Source: Phalacrocorax aristotelis
Taxonomy: Eukaryota; Chordata; Aves; Suliformes; Phalacrocoracidae
NCBI RefSeq assembly: GCF_949628215.1
Contig: NC_134276.1
Coordinates: forward strand, 134,974,125 to 135,038,124
Reading direction: 5' to 3'
DNA length: 64,000 nucleotides
Shown here: positions 11,601-23,589 of the stretch, piece by piece
How positions within the stretch are numbered: position 1 is the stretch's first letter
How the letters are laid out: each line of letters begins with the position of its first letter
Made by a program: the position numbers and the translations under genes
The notes under the pieces: model-generated
Databases searched by the model: none
What the model was told of the DNA's origin: nothing
What the model saw: the letters and a program-made list of their open reading frames with translations, nothing else

Positions 11601-13948
11601 AAACAAATTGCACATTGCCTCCCTGCTCTGGAGGTTGGTCAAACCCCCTATCTCAATGTTATAAACCTTGTCATGGAAATGACTTGCTTGGGGTTACAGA
11701 TTGAGTCATTGGCACATTAAGAAACAGATTGCAGGTCTTGCAGCTCCTTAGGCAAATAATTATCTGGTCCATCATCCTGCCTCGGTATGGAGCACAGAGC
11801 AGAAGATCTTTCCCCTCTCAGACCCTGGATGCACTGGATGATGAAGGCTTGGCTATGCATGCTGTTTGGAAGAGGAGAAATTGAAGCAGAGCTAGACTGT
11901 TTGTCCAAATATAAAGGGTGAAAGAGCTGCTTCCTACAGCAGCCAGGAATAGGAAAATACTTCCTGCTAGCCACAGAGGAGGAAAATGTCTGCATAACTG
12001 GGGTGGGATGAAGGATGGAGTTGGCAGGAAAAACCCAATGATCTGGGGCACTGCAGGGATGTGTGCAGGAGCAGCCCAAGAAACGGTACCCTCTGCTACA
12101 TCTTATGAACTCAGCTTTTAGCTTTCTGTTCTTAATGGGAGCACTGCATGCGTAAAAACTATCAGGTCTAGTGCTTTAGTCTTAGTTCTTCCTCATTTCA
12201 AGAGCAGATACTTGCAGGCTGCAAAGGGACTCTTGGGACCCCTATATAATCCCCCTCTGCAGCATTACAGGAGTCACTGGACCCTGCTGTTCCCTTCCCC
12301 AGCCAGCTGCAAGCAAGGGCTCAGCTGCTGGTGACTGACCCAGGGAAAGCCAGACATGTATAACAACTTAAGTCCACAACGTAGTGCAGCCCAAAACTTT
12401 CCCTGTTCTAGTTATTCTCTTAACGGTAACAAGTAGAGAAGAAAAATTATATTGAACTCTTCCTAGTTTGTTTCTGGTACAAAAGGAAGAACACAAATTC
12501 TGAAACCATTGCAGGGGCCAGCAGTGCCAGATTTGAAAGAGGAGTCATACGGAAAAAGGAGGGAGGGTCCCCTCCTTTTTTTTGACATTGAAAAGTCAGC
12601 TTTTACTAGCTTTTTTTTCCCCCTCCCTAGGCGATAACTAGAAAACTGGTCCAGTTCTAAAACAACAGGACACCAGTGAAGTGAAATCTCTGTGTATGAG
12701 GAGAGGAGAGGAGACAAAAGAGGTGACTTTCTTACCAGATTTTCAATTGCCTCAATTTATATTTGCTACAGTACCCAATTTGCTTTATAAATGATTGGAC
12801 TTTATTGTCCAAGTTGCAATAAATCCTTGAGGTCTGAGAAAACTGCAACACTAATTCACCCAACCTGCAGTTCACCCAAAGCAGAAGAGACAATGAGACC
12901 AGCTAGTGATTCCTGTTGTTTTCCAAGTTAAAACAAAAAACCCAGAAATGCTAAAACAAAATACACAAAAGAAAGAAACCTTCCTTTCAGACCTCCTTCA
13001 TGTATCAAAAAAAACACAGACTTTTTTTTCCTGCCTCTAACTTTGTAGGCCACCTACAAGCTTATCTCTTGGACACCTCTCCTCCCTGCTTCAGTGACAA
13101 ACATGACATCCTTTCCTGTGCACCTTTACAGGAAGAAGTACTATTGGGAACAACCTGATTTGAATATGATAGGTGCAGTCACCTGTCTTCTACAGTCTTT
13201 CCTGGGCAAAGCTTCCTCCATTCACTGGAATTAGTCTTCTTTTGCTGTCTGCCCTGAGTCTTCCTACTATAATGTCTGATACTGCCCTCTTGGTTTTTGG
13301 TTGTTTTTTGTTTTATAAATTTGATCCTACCTGAATTTTTGCCAAAGTAACTCCAAGCAAAGAAGTAGAGCAACAAAACAGAACAACAACAACAACAACA
13401 ACAACAAAAGCAGCAAGCGGTTTGAACTATGGAGGTTAGGTTTCTTGAAACAGCTATACAAAAAACTACAAAACCTCCTGGCAGCCTGACAGCAAGTGTT
13501 TCCCAACTGTGACAGAACAAGTTTTGTGGAGCACTGGGAAATGCTCTGCAGATGATGCAAACACAGGTGGTACAGCAGTCTACAGTAAGCACAAAGCACA
13601 GCTAACCCTCTTTCTCAACTCAGTCTGGCTCTTTTGCTTACCCAAACATCCCTGCGGACCTGCCTCTTGCGACTCCCAGTACTTAGTGGAGAGTCAACAC
13701 ATATGGGAACCAGTCCCCAGTTCTTAAATTTTTCCTATATCCACCATGCCTTTCCTGCTCAGTCCTTCTCCCTTCACTGTCCATCTACATGTCTGTCTTT
13801 CTCCTTAGGTCATTGCACAATAGCCTGTGTAGGAAACTCGCGGAGCCAGGGTGAAGAAGAAATCCTCCCCCTGGTGTAAAGACTCACCAGCTGGGGACAA
13901 GGAGAGTGCTAAGAGACACAACAGTATACAGGCTCCAAAGGTCTTCAT
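5514..13948 (-). CDS. MFAP5: Microfibril-associated protein 5 (MAGP-2), complete coding region in eight exons
   Basis: A secreted extracellular-matrix protein of elastic-fibre microfibrils; family members bind fibrillins and, in mammals, also act on Notch and integrin signalling. I assembled eight minus-strand exons: 61, 48, 36, 36, 36, 88, 74 and 122 nt, total 501 nt, giving 166 residues (human 173). Residues 1-20 form a signal peptide starting MKTFGACILL. A short acidic, Ser/Thr-rich linker follows. The cysteine-rich MAGP domain holds the motifs PCTRLYSVHKPVKQC, VRRMYIINKEVCSR and EICRQLAGLPSRRLRRS, with seven cysteines plus one in the tail, as in human MAGP-2. The protein ends RRRPDAL. All junctions have GT/AG signals; introns are phase 1, except phase 2 between the 88- and 74-nt exons. 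No RGD motif and no N-linked sequon are seen. The downstream neighbour on the other strand is RIMKLB, as in mammals. The sister MFAP2 is less likely because of the tail and the gene order. Confidence 0.95.
6220..6293 (-). CDS. MFAP5: MFAP5 coding exon, second half of the MAGP cysteine domain (74 nt)
   Basis: The acceptor ends gatccctcag and the donor is gtgagt. It encodes (S)VRRMYIINKEVCSRIVCK then ENEVMQ, with two domain cysteines. RRMYI-NKE-CSR-VCKE is a hallmark block shared with human MAGP-2. It enters in phase 2 and leaves in phase 1. Confidence 0.96.
6707..6794 (-). CDS. MFAP5: MFAP5 coding exon, first half of the MAGP cysteine domain (88 nt)
   Basis: The acceptor ends gttcacag and the donor is gtaaga. 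It encodes (D)CREEKFPCTRLYSVHK followed by PVKQCISYLCVT, four of the domain cysteines. The CTRLYSVH and PVKQCI blocks match the human protein closely, making this the most diagnostic MFAP5 exon. It leaves in phase 2. Confidence 0.96.
7521..7556 (-). CDS. MFAP5: MFAP5 coding exon in the linker (36 nt)
   Basis: The acceptor ends cttccag and the donor is gtatgt. It encodes (V)QSDSETTTAAS(D), an acidic Ser/Thr-rich stretch that could carry O-glycans. It sits where human MAGP-2 has the NTTAE segment before the first domain cysteine. The third of the symmetric 36-nt exons. Confidence 0.85.
8355..8390 (-). CDS. MFAP5: MFAP5 coding exon in the linker (36 nt)
   Basis: The acceptor ends tcttctttttttccag and the donor is gtgagt. 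It encodes (A)AVTPPVLLNP(V), a proline-containing linker segment. A second in-frame acceptor (CTGCAG) lies six bases inside the exon, so a two-residue-shorter form is possible. The second of the three symmetric 36-nt exons. Confidence 0.83.
10037..10072 (-). CDS. MFAP5: MFAP5 coding exon in the linker (36 nt)
   Basis: The acceptor ends ctcttttccag and the donor is gtaagc. It encodes (G)ELSTDSLVSTL(A), a hydrophilic linker without a known fold. It is the first of three consecutive symmetric 36-nt exons. The splice signals and unbroken phase with both neighbours are the main support, since the linker is poorly conserved. Confidence 0.82.
11228..11275 (-). CDS. MFAP5: MFAP5 coding exon, N-terminus of the mature protein (48 nt)
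   Basis: The acceptor ends cttgcag and the donor is gtaagt. Read in phase 1 it gives (D)WFPWVVNGQELESAT(G), matching the human segment around DWIPLGVNSQ just after signal cleavage. Mammalian MAGP-2 has its RGD tripeptide at this point; here the sequence runs NGQELES, with no RGD. The exon is phase-symmetric (1-1). Confidence 0.9.
13382..13405 (+). repeat. (AAC)8 microsatellite
   Basis: Eight perfect AAC units, flanked by further A/C-rich sequence, in the first coding intron of MFAP5. It produces a run of serial codons in several false open frames. Confidence 0.95.
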
Positions 13949-13950
13949 CC
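13888..13950 (-). CDS. MFAP5: MFAP5 first coding exon (signal peptide)
   Basis: The exon starts with GG then ATG (start codon at 13948-13946) directly after a pyrimidine-rich acceptor ending ctccactccacag. It encodes a 20-residue hydrophobic signal peptide (MKTFGACILLCLLALSLSPA) and the first base of the next codon. The donor at 13887-13882 is gtgagt. The ATG lies two bases after the acceptor, so the 5' leader must come mostly from an upstream non-coding exon. Confidence 0.93.
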
Positions 13951-14350
13951 CTGTGGAGTGGAGGAGAGAGGAGTCAGAGGAAAGCTAAGGCAGGAACAGG
14001 GATACCCTCCCCTACAGCACAGAAACTTTTCGCTTGCTGCCTCAGTTTCCCTCTCAAGACCATTTGGTCTTCTCAGCCTCCCTCCCACTTGTCTCCCTCC
14101 TGTTCTGGCCAGTTTTCCAGATGTTTCTGAGACATTTTGGACTGAACATGTAACTCCATCTACTTTCTTTCTCCTTCCACCTCCTTTCTCCAGTCTCCAA
14201 CTCTTTCCTCCTCCAGGCAGCTAAGCCCCTTTCCACACACACCCCCAGCATGCAAAGAAAAGTTTTCCTTTGTTATCTCCCTCCACTCTCTTCTATTTTT
14301 AAAATATCTTGAGGAGCACTGAGAGAATAGATAGGGTCCCCATCACTTAC

Positions 14351-14430
14351 TGCAGCCCTTGGTCTCCGCTCCCTTCAGCAGCAGTCTCTCTGTCTTTCCC
14401 CTTCAGCGGTCCCCCCCACTTTGGCTATTG
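14351..14430 (-). other. MFAP5: Possible MFAP5 non-coding first exon (3' end only)
   Basis: A good minus-strand donor, GGGCTGCA followed by gtaagtgat, lies about 400 bp upstream of the first coding exon acceptor. It would supply the 5' leader that the coding exon lacks. Only the donor side (14351) is supported; the right edge is arbitrary, because I see no TATA box and the transcription start could lie as far as the CpG island near 15.2 kb. Confidence 0.35.
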
Positions 14431-14879
14431 GGTAAATCACATGCAGCCACACCCAGAACACGTTCTACTTATGGTTGTCTTCAAAATACGATTTTTTGGG
14501 GGGAGAAAAAAAAAAAGAAAGAAAAAGGAGAAGCCAGTGCGATGGTGGGACGTGGTGTCCTCATGCATCTGGAATGAGGGGGGGAGCGAGGAGCAGCAGC
14601 CCACACCCTCATTCCAGAGTTTATTATCCCCTCCGAAGGGAGCCCGCTCCTCCCATTCCCACAGGATGGCCCGGCACCAGGGACGGATTCTTGCGTCTAC
14701 ATTACACATTCGTGTCCCGTTTTGTTTTGCCCTCCTACGCAGTCCCTCTTCTCCTTCTTGCACCGCTACATCCAGCCTTGTTTCCCCACTCAGCCACGGC
14801 CTCTTTCCACCCCAGCCCTCTGGTCTTCTTCCCGTTTTCCTGCCTGTCTCTCGCACACGGGCGCAACTGAGCCCCTATC

Positions 14880-15390
14880 CCCGTTTGCCTAAAGGACCCT
14901 CTCAGCTTGCCAGAGTGCCGGGACGGACCCTGACCTGGCCCCGGTCCCACCGTGGGCTGCCACGCTCCGGACACACCGACAGACACACGGTCCACCCGGC
15001 ACGCCCTGAGAGCGATGCTCCTCCAGCCGCCACGACCGCGGGGTCTCTCCGCGCCGGGCGTGGCGCTGGGTCAGGGCGGGGGTGCGGGCGGCCCGGCGGG
15101 GACGGGCGGCCCGGCGGGGACGGGCGGCGGGGACGGGCAGGACCGGAGGCGCGGGGGGGGCAGGGGAGGGGGACGGGCCAGGGGGGCACGGCGGGCACCG
15201 GCGCCCCGCCGGCCGCGGGCAGATGGCGGGCTGGCAGGCAGCCAATCGGCTGGCAGCAACGGTGATGACATCACCCCGCTGCCCCGCGCCGGGGCGGGAG
15301 AGGATGGGGGGTCGGCGCCTCACGGCAGATTCGGGATCTGGCTTCCCCCAGGACCGGGCTCGTGTGCGGGAACGGCCGGGCAGTCTGAGA
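14880..15390. promoter_or_regulatory. CpG island A, probable promoter
   Basis: A sharply GC- and CpG-rich block just upstream of MFAP5. It contains a CCAAT box at 15242-15246, an interrupted palindrome GTGATGACATCAC with a CRE/AP-1-like core at 15262-15274 and a GC box (GGGGCGGGA) at 15291-15299. The clustering within 60 bases is typical of a CpG-type core promoter. It may drive MFAP5 leftwards, a non-coding transcript rightwards, or both; long open frames across it reflect GC content only. Confidence 0.6.
15087..15137 (+). repeat. GC-rich short tandem repeat inside CpG island A
   Basis: An 18-base unit, GACGGGCGGCCCGGCGGG, occurs about two and a half times, the last copy shortened. Three or more G-runs per unit make it quadruplex-prone on the plus strand. 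Confidence 0.8.
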
Positions 15391-15399
15391 AAGGTGGGG

Positions 15400-18300
15400 A
15401 ATAAGGAAGACATGTGCAACACCCCCCCCCGAAAAACAAACAAACAAAAACCCCCAAAACCCCAGAAAGATAAAAGTCAGAGGAGAGACATATACTGAGA
15501 AAGGAAGAACGAGAGCTGCCCCTCACTGTGCCATCCTTCAGACTCCCTTGTGCTGCGTTGCCTCCAAGCATGCTGTGTTGCTGTGTTATGAATCAGCCCC
15601 GCTGGAATAACTGACCCTCCTAACCCTTCCTCTATCAGCCCCCGGGATCCCCTGTCTCCTGTTATTTTCTCAGAGATTTCTTTTCCCTTTGCTGCTCCTG
15701 GAATTACTCCTCTGGGTCTGAGGAGGCACTGGCTGGATGGTGCCCCTTGTATGAGCACCAAGGCACAATCTCAGTCCTGAAGCCAAGGATGTTGAAGGAG
15801 AAAGCTAGGAACTGACCCAATCTCCCTCCCTCATACAGCAATGAAAGACAGAAACCTTGTAGTGGAAAGCTGTTTCCATGAAGGCTGATCCTGGTAGCTA
15901 GGTAACCCTTGTTTGTTCTCAACAAATTTCAGACCAGGAATAAAACCCTATAATATCTTGTACACAGTTAGTAAGGAAATCTTCACTATGTCCTCACTGC
16001 TACATGAGATCCAGGAGGGTGTTGCCCACATGTGACATACCTGAAATCACAATTTCCTACCTAATAGTGGCTGAGCAGCGGCAGCTCTTGTGGCAGAGTT
16101 GATGGTTGGGGCAGTGTTCAAGAGAAAAGACATAACAACTTCTTATTTCTGGTCCTCCCAAGACTCGTGGGGGAAGCACCGGTGGTGGGAGTACCAGAAG
16201 TGGGATAGAGGGGATGGGGAAAGCTAGGCATTTCCCTGCTCACCAGGGCAGCCTTCTGGACCAAAGCACCATCACTCCATTTCACTGGAGCGAGACATCA
16301 CCATTCGCACTTTCAGAGGCTAGCTCAAAATGTGATTAAACAACCAAAAGAAAGTGATGGAAGTTATAACAGCACCCCAGGCTGAGGAATCCTCTTAGAT
16401 ACTTGGCTTTTTCTGGAAGTCCACATAGCAGTGTGTTTGGGCTACACCTTTCCACACAGCCTGGTTTGGTTTTTGTTTTTATCTGTGCCTCTGTGGTGTC
16501 ATTCAAGCCTCTGCTACTTAAGAAGCAGGATAACTAAAATATCTTGAAGACCTTGTGAGTTCTGAACACATTTCTTTGGAAGCTGTCATTGATGCTATAT
16601 GTTTTGGTCTAGCAATGCGTTGGTGTATCACCATCTCCCATGGAGTGCAGGATTCACCTCTAGTCCTGGACAAGGCTTCTTCTGATTGCTTTTGACCTTT
16701 AAATCTTTTTTTTTCAAACTGGAAGGCTGTGTCCTGTCCCCAGCTGTTCAGTGCGGGTAGGCTTGTGCTAGCAGCACCCCTCCATCTGGAGAGCTTGGTG
16801 CGGATGCTCCCGGTGATGGAATCCCTGGCCGGGAAGCAGTTCAGTATTTTAGATATCAGGCAAACCGCAGTGAAGTAACTGGAGGTATCCTGCTGCTCTT
16901 GCTCGCTGCGGACACCGGAGGGAGCTGCAGCACACCGGCATGCGAAGCCCCATTTTTTCCCCTTGCAGTCCAAGCACATTCTTCCAAGAGATGTGGCTCA
17001 GTGTCTGCAGGCCCAGATCTGGAATGAAAGCTCTCCTCTTAGCTATTCTATTTGTCGGTTACTGGATCCACAACTGTTTAACCGTTTTGCTTTTTGGGAT
17101 GGAAAAGAATCTTGTTATTTTTTCCCACATCCTTGCCCCATGACATTGACAAAGATAGTTGGACACCCCTCACTTCTGGGAGATAAGAATAATTAGCATC
17201 CTCCTGCACCTTCTCTTCTCATTCATGTTGCTGTCTTCTGCTTCGCATGCAGACATCCTTCTCCAGCAGCGAGTAACTTAGGGACGGACATCTACAGCAG
17301 ATAACTCAAGGTGAAGCACTCTTCCCTTTAAAAAGTGAGGTATTGGTGCCACAGCACGGTGTGAGGGAAAACTGTGCCGCAGTGAGCAGTGTAGGTGACT
17401 CATAAAGGAAACACTTCCATACATCTATTCCCTTAAGCTGCGCTGACCCCAGTGCCTGTAGGTGCTTACCTAAGATCAGAAGCAGTGACAGTGATTCAGC
17501 AAAAAGTTCTCTTCCAAGTTGGTACTGATCCCATTAAGTTACCAAGGATGCTATAGCGATGATAGCATGCTATTTTGGATGAGTCACAAAATCAGCCTTT
17601 CTAGAAACCTGGTGCATTTCACCCCAGAGATTACTGCATCTCAGCAGACAGGTAAGTGATCCTGAGGTGTACTATTTATGAAGGTCTTGGAGAAGTGTTT
17701 AAATGCCAGCTGGTTTCTTTGCCTGTCTCTCTTTGTCTCCCTGGTTTTTACATATCCTCATAGTAACTGTGCATTAAGATACCCTGGAGCAATGAGAAAT
17801 TAATGAACTGCTCTAAGATCTTTGAATGTATCAGGTCAATAATGCAGCACTACTGGCCATGTGAATTGGGGCTGAAATGAATTTTCTTGGGACCCACGCT
17901 GATGACTTCTCAGTGCTGCTGGGCTCCATTAATAGCTGAGGTCTGACACTATCCTGTGGTTGTTCCGCTGGTGTTGCAGAGGTTGTCAGTGGGAAGGGAC
18001 AAGAGATCAAGGCCTGCCCCATCTGTCCCCAGTTTTGGGAGGTTCATGTCTGACTTTGTAGAAGTGGGAACACTGCAAAGTACAGGAGCCTGGACATAAT
18101 CCACCTCTTTTTCACTGACAGTCATGCTTTCTGTTGTCCCATCTATAAGAATAAGGAATTCTTCATGCCTTTATTTCCAAATCAACAAGCCACTGCTTAG
18201 AGCGCAGACAGTCTTGCAGTCACAAAATACCCTAAGGGAGTCCATGAAACTCTAATTAATACATGCTCAACTCCTTCAAATCAGTTCAATATTTGTGAAG

Positions 18301-20550
18301 AATTGAGCATAAGAGGCAGTCAGTGAGCTCTTTGCTGTTTGGTTGGTGATTTGGCCACATGCTTCAGGCTTCTCATGGCCAAGAAGCCTACAGTGAGAAG
18401 TTGTCAGGACCTTCCTTCTTCCTTCGTTGTGCTTTGGGCTTCCCTTCTCTGCTCTTTCTGTAATTCCCTCGATAACAGACATCCTTCCTTTCTGGTCCCT
18501 TGCACTATCTCAGGGCCAATTCTTCCTGGCTGTTTCACATGTTCTTTGGCACTCCCCTTTCTCCAAGCAGCTGAACTCAAATACAGCTTCTCTCAGGGCA
18601 CTTTTTCCACAACTGCTCTCTCAGGGAGACAGGTAGCACTTTAAGCTTAACAAATATATAAATCCCTCCTGTAAGGCCAGCAATGTGTGTCCATATAGAC
18701 TCTGGACCACATAGGAACACCATCTTTAATTAAACTGGCACAAGTTTTCCATTCAGACGAGTCTGTGGCCACGAGTTAAATGCCAGAAAAGACATTACAG
18801 ATTCTTCCTCCCCTTCTCTCATCTCTTCTGGACATAATAAGCCCTGGAGCAAAGTCAGCAGGATTAATCCTTCTGTTGCAGAATGGCATTTGTGCTCTGG
18901 AGCAGTAACCAGGGCTCACTAAAGGAGTCACTGCTAGGAAGCAGAGGGATGTCTTACTCCTACACAGAGAGGTTCACCAGAGCTGGTGTGCCAGAGATCA
19001 CAGCTGAGCTTTCCCATCACTACAGTATCTGTCTCACTTGAGGTATAGCCTTTTGTACCATTTTATTGTCTTTTAATAGTCCTCCAAGATGGAAGAGATT
19101 TTGGTCATTTTGCCTGCCCTAACAGTCCAAAACCACGAGTGGTACCACCCCAGCCCTACCCCCTGCGCAGATCAGCTTCAAAAATCACACCCTGAAGGGG
19201 CTATTCCAATGTTCAAATGTTGCAGTGCTGAGGTGTACATTGCTCTGAGATCCTCACACAACCTCCTGAATCCAGTAGTGGGGCTATGGAGAGTACTGGA
19301 TATTACAAGATAAGATGAAATTGGGACAGCTCGCAGTGCCTGAATTGGACATGCCCTTTCAGTTAAAAATGGCAACAGAGAGAACCAAGTGTATAGGTGC
19401 ACGCACAGAGAGGATGTTTCATGTGAATATAGAGAGACTGGAGGCAGAAATAGCAATTAAAAATAAAATTATTATATTATATTATTATAAAATAGGATAC
19501 CTTAAAAGCTTTTAAACATAATCAGGGAAGGGGACAAAAGTGACAATTTTAAAAGTGATTTGCTTTAAATTCTGTAACATTTAAAAAAAGATTTATTGTC
19601 AAGGCCTTTTTTTAAACTGGCCATATCCAAAATATGCGAACTGTTGACGGCCTTCTCAGTGTCAGCACTGACAGCACTTACCCCGTTTCTGAAAGGCTGT
19701 AAGAAAGGAGAACAGCAATTGCACTGAGTACAAGAAATGCAAATGATAGACCTGTTAGCAGACAAATTGGTAAGAGTTTATACTGTGGGGAAAATTAGGA
19801 AGCACCACCTTTCAGGTTTTTATCCCTCCGTTTCCTATACCGTCACAGGGACTATAAAGGCTGACTTATCTTTTAAATACTTATTAATGTTTTATTCTCT
19901 AATGTTGACATTACAAGAATTTGAACAAAAAAAGATTTTGGGCATTACTGCAACTGCGTTGATATAACTCACTCTCTCTCCACTAAGTACAGTTGACTTC
20001 AACCAGATCACTTGGCTTTTCTTCAGACCTTCCCCATGTATGGTCGCTATTCTGACTTGACAGCAGGCTGAAACCAAGGAAAGTGTGTTAATGAAAATCT
20101 GTCCTAATGTGATATGTGTACATGTAAAGGGCCTGCACTGATTTAGCTCACCTCTTATAGAGATGAAAACAGCACCAAATGTAGACCATTCTGCATCAAC
20201 ATAAACAACACCTTTACAAGATGCCTGTAAAAGGCCAACAACACTTGTAGCTGAAAACCCCAACTTGATATTATTCTAACCATTTCTTGCTTCTGTCCAT
20301 CAATGCAGCTGCCCTGGTATGTACCTTTTTATGAAAAAAGTCTTCAACTATTCACCCATTATTTCCTCATTTGTAATTGTTCTTAGAATAAAAAAACACT
20401 GGAATTTCATTTGCATGCAGCTGTATAGAATATTTGCATTCAAATTAAAGCATGCTGGGTTTGCTTGTTAAAATACCTAAATGTTACTTCATTGTATCAA
20501 CTCAGCCTCTTCAAGCAAGTCTTCTTTGGCTATTTACTCTATCCTCCATG
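15400..20550. other. Intergenic stretch with no recognised gene
   Basis: I found no repeat or gene I can name. A minus-strand open frame of 153 codons at 16518-16979 shows slightly raised CpG content and an acceptor-like site near it, but its translation resembles no family I know. Other frames are short and overlapping. Confidence 0.45.
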
Positions 20551-20557
20551 AGTTCTC

Positions 20558-20830
20558 TTGCCATGCCTGCCATCTCGGGTTTCTCTCCAATTTAATTCTT
20601 GGGTTTTGTCCTACATTTTATTTTCCCTGTATTTAATGTTTTTTCTCCCCCTCTTTATTTCTGTGTTTCTTCCTCTGTTTCTTTCCTTTTCTGTATATGC
20701 CTTTTCTTCTCCTTGCTCTCTCCCACTCCTTTCTTTTTACCCCAGTGCTCTTTCTCCTGGTTCCTCTCTGCACAAGCTTTTCTGACTCGGGCTTTCTCTC
20801 TGTCTCCTTGGTTTCCTTTCGGTCACCTTC
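20558..20830 (+). repeat. Pyrimidine-rich (CT) low-complexity tract
   Basis: About 270 bases dominated by T and C with runs such as tttttctccccctctttat and tttcttcctctgtttctttc. Translations give Phe/Leu/Ser-rich frames that are composition artefacts. Confidence 0.6.
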
Positions 20831-21113
20831 ACTGGAATGTTGGCAGGAACACTTTTTTCTTTGAAAACAAAGAGACTAAATAAGTAAATGAATAAATAAA
20901 ATAGCTGGAAGCAGACGGGAGGTTTCAATTCCAGAAGGGGCTGTAATCTGCGAGCTTTTCTCACTTCTTAGCAAAGAAGGATATAGTTGCATTCCCAGCC
21001 CACCCACCCCCCCCTCCCCAGACTCACAGGGAGCCAGGCTTCTCCCCCCCCTCGCGGCGTAAGGACCTTGGCCGGGAGTGATGGATTGCACTGCAGTGAG
21101 GGCTGGGAGCACT

Positions 21114-21171
21114 GCGGGGAGAGGGGGGAGGGATGGGGAAAGGAGGGGTGGGGAAAGGAGGGAGGGAGGAG
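21114..21171 (+). repeat. G-rich block with G-quadruplex potential
   Basis: At least eight runs of three to six G separated by one to three other bases, within a moderately CpG-rich patch (about 21.0-21.37 kb). This exceeds the four runs needed for a quadruplex. No gene start is recognisable next to it. Confidence 0.75.
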
Positions 21172-22009
21172 ACACGCTGCCAGCGTCAGGACAGGAAGGA
21201 TGTAGTGGGGCTGAGAAAAGAGGAGCGGGGAGTGGAAGACGGGGAAGGGGAGGGCATGGCCGGGAGGGCTTGCGTTTCTGCAAGCTGCACCGTTCCGAGG
21301 AGACTGGGGAGCCCAGGTCTGAGGGAGACTGAGCTGGGGACCGGCACAAGGCGGTGTGGGCAAGGCTGGCACTGGGCAGTGTGGGAGGCAGGCAGTGAAA
21401 ATGGAAAAGCAATAGAGAAAAGGAGGAGGGAGAGTCAAAGAGAACGACAGAAAGTAAGACTTAGGTTGTACAGCAATAACAGAAGAGCACAATTCTTGCA
21501 ACCTGCATTTCTTCGGGGGTGTAACAGGGGAGGCAATGTCGGAGATGACTCAAAAGGTCAAACAAGTCATACTGCAAACCGCATTGAAATGTGCTTTCAC
21601 TGCAGTCCGAAGGGTGATAACAGTATGACCTTTGGACAGTAGCAAGGTACACCTGTACCGTGGTAGCTACCGGTGATGATACACGTGTTGGCAGCGTCTG
21701 GCTGCAGCAGCTTTATACTTTGTGGATTTTGGCAAGGGGGATGTGTCCTTTTGCCTGGCACTGCGAGGAAGGCAGATGACCTCCTCCCCACTGCACCAAT
21801 TACAAGTGCTGAAACATGACTTGTAATTGTTTGTTGCCTTTCATGCTTCTCTTCTTCCTTTTTTGAATATATGTTTCCATCTGTTCCTTATTCATTGTCC
21901 AGATTTTTCTCCATTTCCATCCACCCTCCTTTCTCCGCTATTAACATCCTTCTCTCAGTGCACCTTCCAGCATTATCTTCCATCCTCCCTTCCTTTCCCT
22001 CTCCCTTTT

Positions 22010-22450
22010 TGCGGACCTCCTCCTGCGCACCCCCAGGCTTACTTCCCCGCTGGCTGAGAGCGGTGCCAGCCTGGTGCTCCGCAAGCCCGGGGTCCAGGGC
22101 AGGAGCAGCGGGGTATGCTGGCAGCCATGCCATCAGCCTGCAGGAGGCTGTCCCACCCCTGCAACTTCTGCGAGAGACTGCTTCGTCCTCTATGCAGCAT
22201 GGCTCCTCTCACCCACCCCTCCCCGGCCATCGCTGCCTCTCCATCCCGCCCCTCCTCCCCGCATCGCACTGCACCAGCTGCAGTTTCCAGCTACACTGAC
22301 CTAGTTCTGGCCTCCCTGCAAAGCACCTCCATCCCCCTCTTCCCTTAGCACCTGGCCACAGGAGGAGGGAAGGGAAGGCTCCCCTCGCATCGCAGGGAGC
22401 CTCCTGAGCACTGCTCCCACCACGGCACCGGACCCGGTCATGGGAGACCC
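22010..22450. other. GC-rich patch, weak CpG island
   Basis: C-rich sequence with scattered CpG. Overlapping open frames on both strands run through it, none resembling a known protein. It may be a regulatory element or a non-coding exon region. Confidence 0.35.
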
Positions 22451-23589
22451 AAATTTGAGGTACACACACTCGCCCCTTAATCTCCTCCATCGGTTTAAGG
22501 CAGGCAAGGGGCGCTGAGTGTATAACCACACTCACTGGTGGCAAGAGGGGGCATCAGAATGAGGTGAAGAAACCATTGCCCATAAATGAGAGAAGCCTTA
22601 AAAACAGATTCCTTGCAATACCCTCTCATCAGCTCTGGGCGCAGAATTGCTGGACACAGGAGGAAAACACCAAAACTGTGAGAAACTCAGAGACATTTAG
22701 CCTGCTGCCAGAAGCTCTGTAGCTCTCAGGGCAGATGTTTATCAATCTTAATGCAGCAAAGTGCCTGCAAGGTATAGCCACCCTGCGGTTGCATCAGAAG
22801 CTTCCCAACAGGCACTGAAATCCTAAGTCATCACTGCAACAGCATTCATCAAAAGACAATGGAGAAAGAGACAGAAAAGGGCAGGGCAGGAGTAAAAAAG
22901 AGGGAAAGGAACAGGAAACAAAAGCAGGCAGACAGAAAAGAGAAAGGAACTTTCTCAAGATGGTAAAGGAAAAATACAGTGAGAAAAACAGCTGGAGAAG
23001 AGAAGGGGCCAGGCAAACGAAAAGGAGAGGCAGAAGGGAGATACACAGAGAAGGCAGCATTTTCCTTCCGACCTATTGTTTCCATCAAAAGCACATTTTT
23101 TCCTTTTGCCATGTTCCTTAGGACTGTTCCGTTTCCCTCTGTTGCAGCATAGCTGCAACTTAGCCAGGAGAAATGCACTCGTCTTCCGATCTGGGAGCTC
23201 CTGGTTATATACCAGCCTTTGAAGCCTACCAGCTGCTATTCATCCATCCCTTTGTTTCTGTTCGTAACTCTGCCTGCCTGAGCTTCTTTGTACCTCTCAG
23301 TTCTCAAACCGTGCCCAGAATAAGGATAGCAGAAGCCTCTGACCTTCTCCAAAGTTACCTATTCAATGAGATGTGTGCGTTCCTCCCTTATGTCTCCGAA
23401 CGGTTGCAGCCTGGCAGGAGGAGTCCTGCAGTGGCCATGCAAGACCCTTCCTTCTGGCAGGATTGTGCCCTGAGCCTTCGCAGTCCTCGTTTCCAATGTT
23501 GGGAATCCGGCGGTTCCCACTCCGGGAATTCCACCACCTGCACAGACCTCTCATTTTATTTTGTCCCAGTTTTTACACCAGAAGAATTA

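Noticed and set aside
14038-14053. MIR-like word ctcagtttccc
   Set aside because: Only a dozen bases agree and the rest of the SINE core is missing.
14309-15265. 318-codon plus-strand open frame
   Set aside because: It runs through CpG island A, where stop codons are rare. Its translation is low-complexity Gly/Arg/Pro and no splice or family evidence supports it.
16518-16979. 153-codon minus-strand open frame in the intergenic interval
   Set aside because: The translation is unlike any protein I know and no neighbouring exon continues it. I cannot exclude a non-coding transcript.
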